Source of the DNA: Phallus indusiatus
Lineage: Eukaryota; Basidiomycota; Agaricomycetes; Phallales; Phallaceae
NCBI GenBank assembly: GCA_027605045.1
Contig: JAQFWX010000002.1
Location: forward strand, 248,001-312,000
Reading direction: 5' to 3'
Length of the DNA: 64,000 bases
Shown: positions 11,908 to 24,900 of the stretch, piece by piece
Numbering within the stretch: the first letter of the stretch is position 1
How the letters are laid out: each line of letters begins with the position of its first letter
The notes under the pieces: model-generated
Told to the model about the DNA's origin: nothing
The model's input: the letters and a program-made list of their open reading frames with translations, nothing else
Databases searched by the model: none
Program-made: the position numbers and the translations under genes

Positions 11908-14361
11908 TTAGTGTCTGCCAGTGGTCGCATGGGCAAGTTTGTTGATATTCAGGATAATGGCTAATTGAAAATATGTCAACTGTGATAGGGTAATCCATAA
12001 GTGAAAGCAGACGCACACTGGGGATCCAAATTTTGGTGGGGAATTTGCTCAGACAAACCACCACATCCTATATATTCCAGATCATTAGACGTCCCGTACT
12101 ATTGACAAACGTGACATACCCTCTTTGGTAACGCCCATATAACTGTATCGGGGTGTTAGGCTACGTTCAAGTAACCAGGTTCCATATTTTGAACCAAGCT
12201 GTATACCTAGTCAACAAGTGAAGTAAACCAGAAGTCAAAACGTACCCCAGTTTTCTGGTTCAAGGATTCGACGATTAACACGAAAGGGGAAGTGCCCGCC
12301 ATCCGGATCACATCTTCATCAATAATATTGAGCGTGGTCTTGTTAATAAGACCAACATCGATCCCGGATTCACGACAACGAAGAACCGCATCGTACGATC
12401 TGTGGAGCATATCCCCAAAAGACACAACATAACCAGCCTTGCCCTCAAGAATAATATCATCTTTTCCTGGAATGAACTGATATCCTTCGCCATAAAATCT
12501 GGTGCCGTCGGCTTTCAAAATCCATGGCACTTTAGATCGCGTGGAGAAGACAAATCGTATACCCTTGTCACTCATCGCACGCTGAACAACGGCATCCATT
12601 TGGGCCGGATCAGCCGGAAAATACAACCAAGATTGTGTATCCGCAAGTCCATTGTCCGTAAAAAAAGCGTTGATTCCGAAGTGCTAAGAAATATTACATT
12701 AGATCCTCTATTCGATTAATAACAATACTTACGCAAGTGTTATCTGCCATATCATCGACACCTGAATGTGAAAAATGAACCAAGAGGTTGCAGAAATTCA
12801 AACGCGCCATAGTTATTTCGGAAAGAACCATTTCCTTAAGATACGTCAGACCCGCATTCAGCATACAAGCAAGCACTATACCGAAAACGCGCAAAAAGTA
12901 GCCGTTATACCGCATTTTTCCTTGGCAAAACCAAATCCTGCTGCAGCAGAAAAGTTTCCACGCTCCATGATACCAGAAGGAATGAATATCTCTGGATGCT
13001 TTTGTTGTATAGCACTGATTCCAGTTGATCCTTTCAGATCATCTATTTCATATGATTAAATAATTTTGAAACTCAAAAGATAAGCGAACTGAACATCTTA
13101 CTGTCGATACAGATATATCTGTCAGCTGCTTCTTTCTTGCTGAGTTTATCAAGGTAGCGAACAACAGCTTCACCGAACACTACACGATTTGCTCCCTTAT
13201 CCTTTGTAGAACCAACGTATAGGTACGAAACTTCAGCCGGCCTGATATTATTCAGAATATCGGCGACAGATTGAGGGTAACCGCGACCTGTTAGATACTT
13301 GATGGCAGTCTTCACAGGAATCACATCGTGGCCGTGACTGCTGCCTTCGAGACCTTCAACACCGGGACACATTTTACGTTTGATGACAACTAATGATGCG
13401 GTATTACGTTTCGGACGGAGGAATAAATGTAGGAGCCCTTACCTGCTGCCGGTCCAGGCTGAACGATAGCTGCGGATATCTTCGCCCATAGGTCATCGAT
13501 GTTCTCTCCGTCAGCTTGAAGGACCACAAGTCCATGACCTTCTAAAGTTTTGGCAATATTGTAACCTTTCTGATACTCCGATGGATGACCAGCGATAGTG
13601 ACATCGTTGTCATCGATCAATAATTTGACATTGAGGTTCTGAGCGACAGCAATGCGAGCAGCTTCTGCGTCATTGCCCTCTTGTTGTGACCCATCTGATC
13701 CCAGACAAAAAACGGTTTTTTCGCGATTAGCCATAGCTATTCCGTTGACTAGAGGCCACATGTGTCCGAGACGACCCGAACTGAATTTAACCCCAGGTGT
13801 GAGACCTAGCTCAGGGTGACCTGGAAGCTTTGAATTGGCCTCGCGATAGTGAAGAAGATGTTCAGCGGGTATGTCTTTATGGAGAGCTGAGAGAATATAT
13901 TGCGTAGCAACACGGTGACCTAAGCGATGTAAATGAGGTGTTAGACTTAACATTGATATATGCGCGAAGAAACAGTGGTCGCACCCGCTTCATCAAAATG
14001 GATTGGAACATAATTCTTTTCATCGTGCGTAAACAAGGCTTCGAGAATACAAACCTCAGGAGCGGTGTCGAAAGGTCCACCAGTGTGTCCGGAAACGCCT
14101 CGAGCGGCCCCTAATCAAACCGCTACTACTCAACGATATACAGCTCATAAACGAAGGAGCGCGCACCTGATGCAGTAAAGAAAATTATCGCATCTCGGAG
14201 GAGTTGAATGTTGGCAAGGAGCTTCTGTCTGTTGATGTCCGATAACTGCCCAACATTAGGATCGAGCTGGATGCTACAGAATAAAGTTATGCTCAAGAGG
14301 CTAAAAAATGGTATAAGTCATACTCTTTGTGAAACTTGTCTAGAGGGATGGGGAAGGCCAT
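11908..14361 (-). CDS. Divergent transketolase-like ThDP enzyme
   Basis: The protein has the transketolase domain order but is clearly different from its neighbour. The N-terminus (MAFPIPLDKFHK) leads to GAARGVSGHTGGPFDTAPE, equivalent to the ThDP-binding SGHPGAPMG region; a conserved histidine follows in FDEAGHRVATQYIL; then LGHMWPLVNGIA and the ThDP motif GSDGSQQEGNDAEAARIA ... DDNDV. The pyrimidine and C-terminal domains follow (ERGNFSAAAGFGFAKEKCG; MYFPADPAQMDAVV). The final exons give KEGCGGLSEQIPHQNLDPQ and end ATTGRH at 11908. Homologues in other fungi are annotated only as transketolase family; the substrate is unknown. It lies 265 bp upstream of the canonical transketolase, in the same direction. 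Confidence 0.82.
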
Positions 14362-14530
14362 TTTGTTGATTGAGATTGTCCGACGACGGTGCCCTTTTTA
14401 TGATATACCGGTTGTTGCGTCACACACTCATAATGATGGGGTTGTTACAGGTTGTGACGCGTGTAACGCATGCAGCCGAGACGAATGAAATGCTAAGTAT
14501 ATTGCCGTATGGGAACCCGGCGCACAAGAA
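14362..14530. promoter_or_regulatory. Short divergent promoter with an ACGCGT site
   Basis: This 169-bp spacer separates the start of the transketolase-like gene (minus) from the start of the FHIP gene (plus). It contains TGACGCGT (ACGCGT at 14457-14462) and GCGTCA at about 14418, the reverse complement of TGACGC. No TATA element is obvious. Confidence 0.4.
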
Positions 14531-17500
14531 ATGGAGTACTTCAGCAAGTTTTTACGAGCAGGCACCCCGCAACAGCCCAAATCTGAATACGATAGAGTGC
14601 AGGAGTTTCACAAAGCCTGGCAGAATACTAAGGTGCTCATTTGTCTACGCAGAAAGATAGTGCTATTGACCGTTTGGGTTGGATATAGAACACGCTGCAA
14701 TTTCCTGATGAAAGACAACTGACAAGGGGTATCGCGTCGACGGATGTTCCCTCTCAACTGCGACTGATAGTAGACTCATTGGTTTGGGAATCAACTCGCG
14801 CAGATGAGGGGTTCGCTTTTTTCTAACCCTTTAGTAATTCGGTATCTGTCTCATTGCATCATTTATTCAGAACGACTGGCCAGTGCCTTGAATATCTCCT
14901 CAAGAACGGTGCGTTCACCCTTTTTCTTTCGGAATGGAAACAATTTTTTAACTTAAGATGAAGACATCGTCGGAAATCTTGTCCGTCTAAGTGAGACCGA
15001 CCGGCCATTTGGAATTCAAGCACTTGTGCTCCGTTCCGTTGCCAATCTCGTTGTCCTTCTTGACGAGCAATTTCTTGTCCACTCCGTCGTCCACAAGGCC
15101 GTCTTACGATTACTTCGAAACTGCGTCGGAGACCAGATTGAAGAACAAGTAGATGGGAGGGCCAAGCTCATGGGTGCCGCAAGCAATCCTAAACGCACAC
15201 CTCCCTCAGAATACGAAGAAGACCGTAAGTATCATGACCTCTAGTTGTCCCGTGCAAAAGAGACAGTATTTATAGTTGTCGACCTTCTTTGTATCTTGTG
15301 CAGCCGGATTCGCAACCACAGAGAACTTTTGATGATTTTCTTTCATGACAAACATTGGTATCAGACTCATTTGCAAGCTGTTGTCGAAGAAGAAGAAGGC
15401 ACGGAGGATGGGGACGAGGATAAAGATGATAACGCTATCCCAAACCCGGAGAATTATTCAGATCGCCCAACGTCACCTACACCTTCCGAAGCGACTATGA
15501 ATTCTGGAAGAGATTCTTATCCAAAGCAAAAGATCGAATACGAATTCCTTTTGTTTAACTATTTACTTCGGTTTCTACATCGCGAAGGACGCATTGGTGA
15601 CTTTGCACGGGCTGGTCTCTTATTCCTAATGGACGTTGCCATGTCCGCAGGCGATAATCCTAACGCTAGCGTTTCTGACCCGATGGCTGATGCAGCGTTA
15701 GCCCTTGCTGAATATGTCCTGGACGGCGATTTCTCCGACGTATTAGGAGCTGGTCTCGGAGCTGTGTATTCCGTCCTACCCTCAAAGATCATCGTGCGAC
15801 CCGATTTTTCCCAGAGTAATCAGGGGATGGTCCTAGGAATGTCCACTCTTAACTTCGACGATAAGTCCCGGAGAGCAGAACATGAAACAGATTACAGCTT
15901 GGGCATAGATAATACTTCTAGTCCTGATTTCAAGGCTCGATTGGATCATTTCCTCAAACTTTTGAATTTTCTCAAGGATGTCCTTCGTCGAAATGAAACT
16001 CCCAATACCGATCTAGTTCCTTCATCTCTGGTTGGTTCAGCCATCGTCCAGTCTATTCTCAACGCTGTTAAATCTGTCTTCCTCGAAAATATCCTTTATA
16101 CATCCATCCTCGAGTGTTCGGACACAGATGGCAGCGCAGTTTCTGTCATGACGTACATCGATATCATGATTCGTGTATGGGCCGGCAGCCAGCTGGGGGA
16201 TAATTTGGTAGAATTCCTAATGAACGAAGACGAGCATGATTTTCGTCGGTCGCATTCACGGTCTTTGGATTATACAAGATGGGAGAGAAGTCGTATCAAG
16301 AAGCTTAGACGGAAAAGCAGCGCCATGGCATTTCTAGAAATAGATGCACCGGACGCTCGTCGTAAACCATCAGAATATATCACTTCAGTTGGCCGTTTTA
16401 CTTTAAAGGATCTTATTTTCTCAAATCTCCAATCATCTTCTCCCGAATCTGTCGTATCTGCATTACATCTTCTCCGGTCACTACTCACCTACCACCCTAC
16501 CATTTCCGCTGATAAATTATTAGTGTCTGTTAGAGATCCTAATGCGACGAACTTTCCTCAGCCTGCTCGAACACCAGATCTGGAACTCCCTCTTGAGTCC
16601 TTTTATGAGTTGGACGAAGAAGTATTTATGTACCCAGGAGAAGATACTATTACTCCTATGAAAATTTCCGGTTTGTTCAAGGAGCCCGATATGACTTACC
16701 CTATACATGACTTGGAAATGAATATGTATCATGGATTGGTGTCACGTATCGGCTCTAACGACGCTCAGCCCGAGGCCTCTTTCAGCACCGGGTATACTCA
16801 TTACCTTCACGATGCATTCATACTTCTCCAGTCTCATCGCGCTTTTCAGGAAGGTTTCTTGAGCGAAAGAGTTCAGGGCTTTTCTTTACACCACCACTTG
16901 GATCCTAATGATCCTCTTTTAATCCCTATTCTTAAAAGTCTGCAGAATTTTTTTCGACATTCACCCCACTACAATATCGCGTTAACGGGCGTGTTAGCCG
17001 CGCTTGCCTTGGATCCTTATCGGTCGTTATCTGGCTGGTTGACGTTTTCTGCACCTAAAAAGACCGCAGATGATCGGATGCTTTCTCTTGATGCCTTTGA
17101 TGGAGGTGACGATGAATCCATTGACAACAATTACAAGGATCACTTTTTGTCTTCTGAGACTGGGAATCATGATTTACGCGCATTGCCTTTGAATGAGGCG
17201 CTTCGGCCAATTGTATACTCCTTATACTCAAGTCTAATATCTCAACTGGACCGTTATCGCTCTCAAGTTTCTCAATTCGACAAATACTTAACAGAAAGAC
17301 GCCAAGGTCTACTGTTTTCGGAGAATCTAAATGACGCTCTCGGTCTCACTTTAGGGCCACCCGAAGAGAAACTGAATTTCCCTACGGGTACACCCCATCT
17401 ACCGCGCCCACCTGACGCTCAACGTCCTAAGGTAAAGACCGTGGGTAATACATTAGTTGCCTTCTTATCTCCCAAGAAAAAACCAGCGCCTCGGCCTCAA

Positions 17501-17884
17501 GACCAGTCAGCCGAACCGCACATTCCCCAAAATAAAGCTATATCTTCCAAGCCATTCGGTTCGCATTATCAACAAACAAATGCAATGTCAGTCTTGCCAC
17601 ATTCGGCACAACTGCCCGCGACCGGACCTTGGTCATCAGCTAAAAAAACGGCATGGTCAGTCATCAAGGAAGATAGTATCACAGGTGGTAAACAATGGGA
17701 TGACGACGATGACACTGATCAAGCGTTTCATACCGCGGAAAACCCCAAGGACAATGTTGAAAAGAAAATGACATTGTCTCAATTATTGGATAATATAGTC
17801 ATACTGGAAGAAAGTATCAAGGAGTTGTCAGCCATTATCCATGCGCGCCGGAGTTTAGGAATCGATGGTGTTCGTTATATGTAA
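14531..17884 (+). CDS. FHIP-family protein (FTS and Hook-interacting; RAI16-like)
   Basis: The FHIP subunit of the FTS-Hook-FHIP complex links early endosomes to dynein; FhipA does this in Aspergillus hyphae. The start MEYFSKFLRAGTPQQPK at 14531 matches the family N-terminus. Short introns follow (after QNTK at 14633; after ADEG; after YLLKN) and rebuild TGQCLEYLLKN and IVGNLVRLSETDRPFG, then VLRSVANLVVLLDEQFLVH. Another intron after EYEED (about 15224-15269) joins VDLLCILCSRIRNHRELL, and one large exon encodes the rest. The total is about 1,040 residues. The middle is alpha-helical; the C-terminal region is low complexity with a short helical tail (LLDNIVILEESIKELSAIIH). The family call is strong. 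Confidence 0.85.
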
Positions 17885-17941
17885 CAAATTTGCTGTCCTT
17901 TAATAATGATTTTTTCGTTTTAAACGAATCCACAAACCACC

Positions 17942-20171
17942 CTAATACCATATTTTACTGCTTGCTGGAGCAATTAGACTGAGAAAACGTACTTCAAGAT
18001 ATAACGTCAAAGAGGCTCTCGGCCAGCAAGACACTCTGTGAAGTGCCTTGAGCTCCCTCCTTTGTAGAATTCTAGGCGGTAAAGAGGCCGAAACGACAGT
18101 AATTTGGTCGAATGTTGTCAGTAATCGGAGGATAACATATGAGCACTCGGTGTATGCATACTGTTGTCCCAAGCACTGTAGTAATTTCAGCTTCTCCGAT
18201 TCAATTTGTGAATTCGTGACAAAGCTATACTCACCAATCGGGGCCCTCCATGAAAAGGATGGAAAGCGAAAGTATGAAGAAAAGGCGACCTCGATGAGTC
18301 GGTCAACCACCGTCCGGGATTAAAGGACTCAGCGTCGTCCCCCCAGAGATCACGTCGCCGCTGAATTATGAACGGGACGTAGGTAACAGACACACCCTTC
18401 ATAATCGGAAACGGCCCAGCACCTGATAGTGGTGAAGGTAAATGGCTATCCCGAAGACCTAAAAAAAAATTACCACAATATTTGACAATGTATCTGAGAA
18501 CTGAGGCATACTACGACGAATGTTGTATGGTACAGGGGGGAATAGTCGAAGAACCTCGTTCAACACAGCGCGTACTATTTATATGGCGTTAGTTACTGAA
18601 TTAGGCTTATGAACAACAAGTGAGTTCCCTTACGGTACGGCATACGTTGAATGTCATTTGTAGTGATTCTTTCTTTGTCCCCTAAGACGGCATCAATTTC
18701 AGTGCGCAACTTAAGAACTACCTCCGGATACGAGGCAAGCATGTATGTCGTGAAGGTCAGTAGCGAAGCTGTCTATCATTATCAAGTCAGAAGTTCGGTC
18801 TCGTGAAATGACGGACTTACAGTATCCCTAATAGCCAACAAAAAATTCAGTAATTCTTCCTTCATAACTTCGGGTGCTAAGAACGGGCGTTCGTTCGACT
18901 TATTTGGATATAGAGATAGATGCCCAACGCACTCTTATGAGTTGCAATCAGGTGTTTTAGGAACGAATTGTCATATCCATGTGCACCGGGAAGTGATTCT
19001 GAAAGCGCCTTTAAAATAATGGGTTCAATAAATGAATTAATGACCTTCATAGGACTCTCCATTGGGTCAAACCCGAATTCAAACAAACGCCAGTTGGAGC
19101 CTCTATAGTGGTAGTTAGCTTTCCGACCATCTCTAAGTAACTTAAAGGCCGGATGTTTACTGACATTCTGATTCTTTTAGTCGCAACCTCACTGACGGTG
19201 GTGAATGCTTCTGAAAACCGTTGGTAACCGCGATCTTCTGAGGAAATGTAATCGCCAAACAAGAAATTCGTTCCAATGTCAAAAGTCAACCGAGAGTAGC
19301 TTAAGATGTTTCAGCATTCGACGACAAAGCTTAAAAAGAAACGGCAGTACAGGTCCTTAACTTATGATTAAACCATGTGTATACGAAAATAGCCAGTGAT
19401 ACAATACTGTACTTGGATATTAAAATTCGCACCAGACCGAGCATGGTGCGACATAGCGTCCATTGCCTTCGATACGTGGAATTCCAAGGTTGTTAAATGA
19501 TCATGTCCAAAGAGACGTTCGTTCGAGAAAAATGGTTTCGCCAAAATCCTTCGTGCTTTCCACTCTTTACCATCGACGGAAAAGATCCCATTCCCAAGAA
19601 AAGGTTCGAGCATTTGCTGAAAGCTACTGCCTTTCCCGAAAGAATCGAACTCAGTGACGAGCATATGCTTGACATTTGCGGGATCAACTAGAGAACCAGA
19701 TAAACTTTGAAGCTCATTCGCAACGAGTCGTACCTGTCACGATCTAATATCGTGGAACCTTCAGACGGATGGTGTGTAGATCATTGAGTATTGAGCATTT
19801 ACCTGATGGCCCCATAAAATATTCATATCATATGTAGGTCCCCATATTTCAGACCACTTTCTAAGTGTTTCTCCGCAGTAACCATAGGAATCGTAGTAAA
19901 CCAACCTCCACAAGACATCGATATTACCAGGTAGCCAGCCGCGCACTTTAGGCACGACAGAAGTAGGACTATGCGAGTGTTCTGAAGACCCCCGAAACCA
20001 TATATGAGACCCATAGACGACTAGGATCAAGGAGAAAAAGCATTGCCAATACCCTAAACGTCGAAGTAAGGTATCGAGAGAATAACACACCGATGACAAG
20101 ACCATAGCGGCAAGCGCCGATGAGCCCAAGGCCTCTAATACCTGTATCACGCATAACTGTTCCCCGCCCAT
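17942..20171 (-). CDS. Cytochrome P450 monooxygenase, pc-3/CYP63-like
   Basis: This is a membrane-anchored haem monooxygenase of the type expanded in wood- and litter-decay basidiomycetes. Hydrophobic N-terminal segments precede VRGWLPGNIDVLWRL. Other landmarks are NGIFSVDGKEWKARR, the I-helix LLAIRDTTASLLTFT, the ExxR helix (NEVLRLFPPVPYNIR), DAESFNPGRW and the haem-binding loop FHPFHGGPRL/CLGQQ; an intron sits directly before the haem-ligand cysteine. All motifs are intact, so it should be functional; the substrate is unknown. The start is uncertain: ATG at 20171 is chosen, but the frame is open to another ATG at 20225, which would overlap the neighbouring gene. Confidence 0.82.
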
Positions 20172-20213
20172 ATACGTCCCTGCGCTTTTGAAGCTTTGAC
20201 GTGCGGCGCAATT

Positions 20214-21763
20214 ATGTCTAACCATTGTTTATTTCGTCTTTTCTCAGATTGTGGGCTGCGACGGGGGTTATCTACTGCAGTTCCTTCTCCACCACGGGCA
20301 TTCAAGTTTCATATCGGAGCGAGTTTTGCTGGGAAGCCAGAGAATTATCATGACCAATTATCTGGAGAACAAACAAGATCATTCGAGAGCACCAGTCCGA
20401 TAGGAATATGGAGGGAGAATACATTGAAGCACAAGAAAAGCGTAAAGAGCACGTCGGCTGGAGATGACTTCTTTTTCGTGCAAGAGGTAAACCCTAAAGC
20501 TAATGATACAGTTCTACCTGTTTTATCCCTCACTTCAGATGAAAAATTCCTCGGTAGGTATGGAACTGACTGAACCTCATTCGTATGTTTTTTGAGTGCG
20601 ATCTGTGAAAGGGCGTATCCTTCGGTGTGGCTGACGGAGTTGGTGCATGGGTTGAAAGCGGAGTGGACCCTTCACTGTTCTCGCTCGCTCTCTGTTACCA
20701 TGCTCATCGATACTCAAAAACCGCTTGGGCAGGTGAACCAGAAAGTTCGACGGATTATCCATACAACGAACCTACCGAGGGCTGGGAGCTAACCCCTCTG
20801 GGATGTATAGAGTTATCGCACGGGGGTGTTCTCCGCGAACGTACTGTGAAAGCTGGTAATCAGATTTTTCATTATAAATAATTTAAGCAGTTTTTAATTC
20901 TATTCAGGTTCGAGTACAATCTGTATTATTAGTTTAAATGCCCGTACAGGACTTTTACGGGCTGCCAAGTAAGTTGGTATTCCCAGTAGTACTCTATTAT
21001 AGGTTAATTGATATGAAAAGTTTAGGAGATTCTGGATTTTGCATACTACGATCATTTAATATTGTCTATACCCAACCCGCTCAAACCCATTTTTTTAACT
21101 GCCCGTTGTGGGTCTTGTCAAATTTATCGCATTCTTAACTCTTTTCAATCAATTTTCTCAGCCAATTAGCAAAACTACCTTCCACATTACGTCGATACAG
21201 CGGATCATATGTTGACTCTCCTCAACAGGCTCAAGAATATTCTTCCCAGCTTCGAGGAGGTGATATTATCATAGCCTACGTTGAGTTCGCGACCTGATGC
21301 AAGACAATCTTCTTACATTCTCCTTTTAACAGACAGATGGTCTTTCGGATAATGTCCACGCTACAGAAATTAGTCAAATAACATCCCTGGTCATGCGACA
21401 AGGTTTGAACGAAGAAAGATCAGCGCAAGACCTGGCAGATCGGCTGGTTGAATACGCACGTATTTGTATGTTTAAAAAGGATAAAGTGTCTCCGTTTCAA
21501 AGTTGGTCTTCGCTTGTTTAGTAAACTTAACATTGACAAACCGTCGCCTCAGTGAATGCAGCCCGAGAAGGTATTTTCTTCCGTGGTGGTGTCAGTCCCT
21601 TGGTCTCTCCTTCTTTTCTTTAACTCATACATATGTAACCTTATTCTTGCTGATTCACAGAAAGTTGACGAGTAAGTACCAAAGTCAGACACTCTGGCGT
21701 CTGTCAATTAATCAACATCTGGGTGATAGCGTTACGGTCGTAGTCGCAATCGTAGAAGAATGA
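20214..21763 (+). CDS. PTC7: PTC7-type PP2C protein phosphatase
   Basis: This is a metal-dependent Ser/Thr phosphatase of the PTC7/PPTC7 family, which in yeast is mitochondrial and activates coenzyme Q synthesis. The N-terminus (MSNHCLFRLFSDCGLRRGLS) is basic and suits a mitochondrial presequence. Core motifs are HIGASFAGK, SAGDDFFFVQE, VADGVGAWVESGVDP, AWAGEPE, TQPAQTHFFNCP, GDIIIAYTDGLSDNVH and the C-terminal VDDVTVVVAIVEE, reached by removing two late introns (stop 21761-21763). One intron begins with the weaker donor gttgag after IIIAY. Acidic metal ligands are present in VADGVG, TDGLSD and the last VDD. The start lies 42 bp from the proposed start of the P450. Confidence 0.88.
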
Positions 21764-21930
21764 CAAGTCTGTCTCATTTTTTTTGTCCATAGAGGACATT
21801 CGAGAAATGTATCATTTCAGAAATCATCTTCCTATCATATTGTATTTGTGTTCCATTTACCCAATGTACATGCCTGTTAACAAATTCTCGCTAGCACAGG
21901 AATTTAGTATTGTCCTTCAGTCGGGTTTGC

Positions 21931-24900
21931 TTATAAAGCCAGTCTTTCGACGAAACTTTCAATAGCACCCGCTGCAGTAAGTGCATATTCTTTCAAAATA
22001 ACCCCTCCGTTTTCGAGGAAGGTATTTGGCTGCGAAGGACTTTGAAAAAGAGAGAGAACAGAAATTTACTTAAAACTTACCTGGACAAAGATTTTGCGAG
22101 CCTAGGATACACCAACCGATAGTTTATCATTGTAACCAATCATAATCGTTGTAAACCTACCTGTCGTTTTTTTATGACTAGCTCTCTTATCTCGCCATCC
22201 CATCCAGGTAGAGGGGTGGTCAGCTCGGTATAGTACTTCTTTGATCCTGGTCCGTCAGCAATACTCTTTCGGACTTGAAGTTCGACGAGTAGCTTTCCGA
22301 TAGTCTCCTGGCCGTGAGCCAAAACCCGGTCACGATCAACCTAGAACAAATATGTACTTTAACTGCTCCTGAGAAGCAATAAAGCACGAACTCGAATGTA
22401 AGCTTGCGTTAGGATACCTCTCTCATCGCGAACCTCTTCCAATTTCGCAAGACCTTGCTGTATCATAAATTTAGTAATACCCATTCGCGCTTGCATGTGT
22501 GCTTGAAGATGTTTCTTAGCCAAAGGATCACTTTATAACGTAAAGATGAATGTTACTATTTACTCGATCAGAAGCCGTGCTACTCACTAATACTGGAGAG
22601 CCTGAAGACCGGCTCTGGCCATGAGCACATAACTGACGTATTGAAGATCTTCAATGTCTTTCTTGTCGGTATACTAACCAATAGCGTGAGACAAATGCCT
22701 TCAGGCAAAGGAGATAACTTACTCCGAAAACCTCGAGGATCTCAGGGTTGGAAGATACTAATGAGAGATAAATCTAAACTGGCGGTTGATGATAAATAGG
22801 ACGAACAGAATAAACCAGCAGCTTCCGCTCGACATTCTTCGAAGGAAGCATACACTTCTCCAAGTACGGATCCCGGAGTTTGACCTGGTTTATACCAAGT
22901 CGTGCTAGCCATCGTACGTTGAATTAGAAAGGGAACAAATTAAGTGCAAGCATGATACTTACACTTTTTGGCCAGTGAGAGGATTGATGGTGTTATCCGG
23001 ATCAAAGTTGGGCTTTCCATTTGCGTCTTCAGTAAATAGCTTTCCAGATCCATGCCCCAATAGTTCATGATTTGCTACTTGAACCTCAAACGCTTTAGCA
23101 TCCCACTTGTTGTAAAGTTCAACATCATCCGGATGAACGAACGTTAACTCTTCTCCTGGGACTTTAACGGACAGGATGTTCTATAATATGTGTATATGGG
23201 TGGGAAGCTGAATGAAATATTGAAAAGTTTGTTTGCATACGGCTAAGGATACGTTCTGTAGAAATAAATCAATCTCTTAAAATGAATAAGCAACTCTGAT
23301 ACTTGCCTTGAAACCTAATGATTCTCGAATTTCATAATAATTCTGAGAAAAAAAAATACATATTCTTGAATGTTCTCTCACTGGAAAATCTAATTAGTAC
23401 TTACAGGAATCTATGGGTGGGTTGCAATTGCCTGAGTCTGAAGGGGTATAATACAGGTGTGGTGAATGACGCTTACATTTATCCCAAGAGGAATACCTGA
23501 AGGTGCGGTTAAACATGCAAAAGTACAACAGAAAGCGAGTCGCTTCTTATCTCACCACCACTTGCGAAATTTACAATTTCCAAAGCTGTAAAATCGGGTC
23601 GCTTAAACACGTCCACCTCAAAACGTTTCCCCCAAGGGAGGGACTCAATCAATCGAGGAGCACTCTCCACCAGAACATTATATTTAGCACTAAGCTCCTT
23701 GTTGACTATGGCGGTAAAACCTGTGGGACGTGTCAAAAGTGGACGGAGAAAGCAATGCACTTCCTCTCACCTTCCCATGCAGCGCGAGCTCCATAGGGAT
23801 CCACGTACACTTCGATAAAACCAATGTAGCTCTCGACATTGGGACCGACATCTTTCACCCAATGTCCAGACCCTTCTTTATGATGATCAATAGAGCCTGT
23901 TTCGAAACTAGTGTTGAGGAGGAATAGATGAATGCTTCAGAGGAATCATTGCAGGCATGAGTACGTACGACTTGATGTAATTTTCTAGAGCAGCTGTCTG
24001 GTGTTCATTTGCAGCATGTTGTTTTGCATGTTTGAGAGCATCAATGACTTTGGACAGCGATTCGCTAAAGTCACCGTACTCCACAGTGAGGTTAAGAGGA
24101 CGTCCGTTGACAGGGATTTCTAAATTGCTGGCGTCAATAGGAGGGCCAGATTGATTGGCAGAGGCGACAAGTATGGTGAATTTATCAGGACCTTCTTTAC
24201 GAACGCTGTAACAGAACGGACAAGAATGTCATCATCTAGGAGGAAAAGGAGCCACGATGGATTCATTTGACTCGCCGAGTGTTAAGGGGATCAATACCGA
24301 GCTTCTCACATGCTCTCTGCACGGCTTCGACCTCATCATCGGTAATTATCTCACCAAGATAGTAGTTTGAGATGTGACCGTTGCATGGTTTCCCTATAAG
24401 AAGAGAACCAACGGGTTCGAGAGCATATATGTGTTCTTTCAACTAGAATGATTAATGTATTGGTATGATGATCCAAGGAGAAGAAGAAGGATGATGATGG
24501 TGATGATGATGATGATAATGAAAATACCTTATTCCAAAGAGGAACGGCGGCGTTGGCAGATGGGGAAGCATGAACCACCGCAGCAAAGTGCGCTGATGAA
24601 ATGCAGGGGACGATTTTCGAGCCACCGAAATATCGATAGTTGACAATATTTGAAAGTGTCTATTCAGAAATTATAAAATCTAGCACTGTGTATGCTTCGT
24701 GAGGTTTTCAACCGACCTGAGCAGTGTATTGCAGCAGGGCCTGCCAATCGTCGTCGCTAATAGCAGATTTTTCCTTGAGGAGTTGGAGATCGACGAGACG
24801 ATTTTTGCCATCGCTGAAGAGAGTGATCAAAAAATCATAGAGCAATGTGCCATAAGGCGACCACTGCTCTTGGATGATGCGAGCACCGGCCCAGCTGGCC

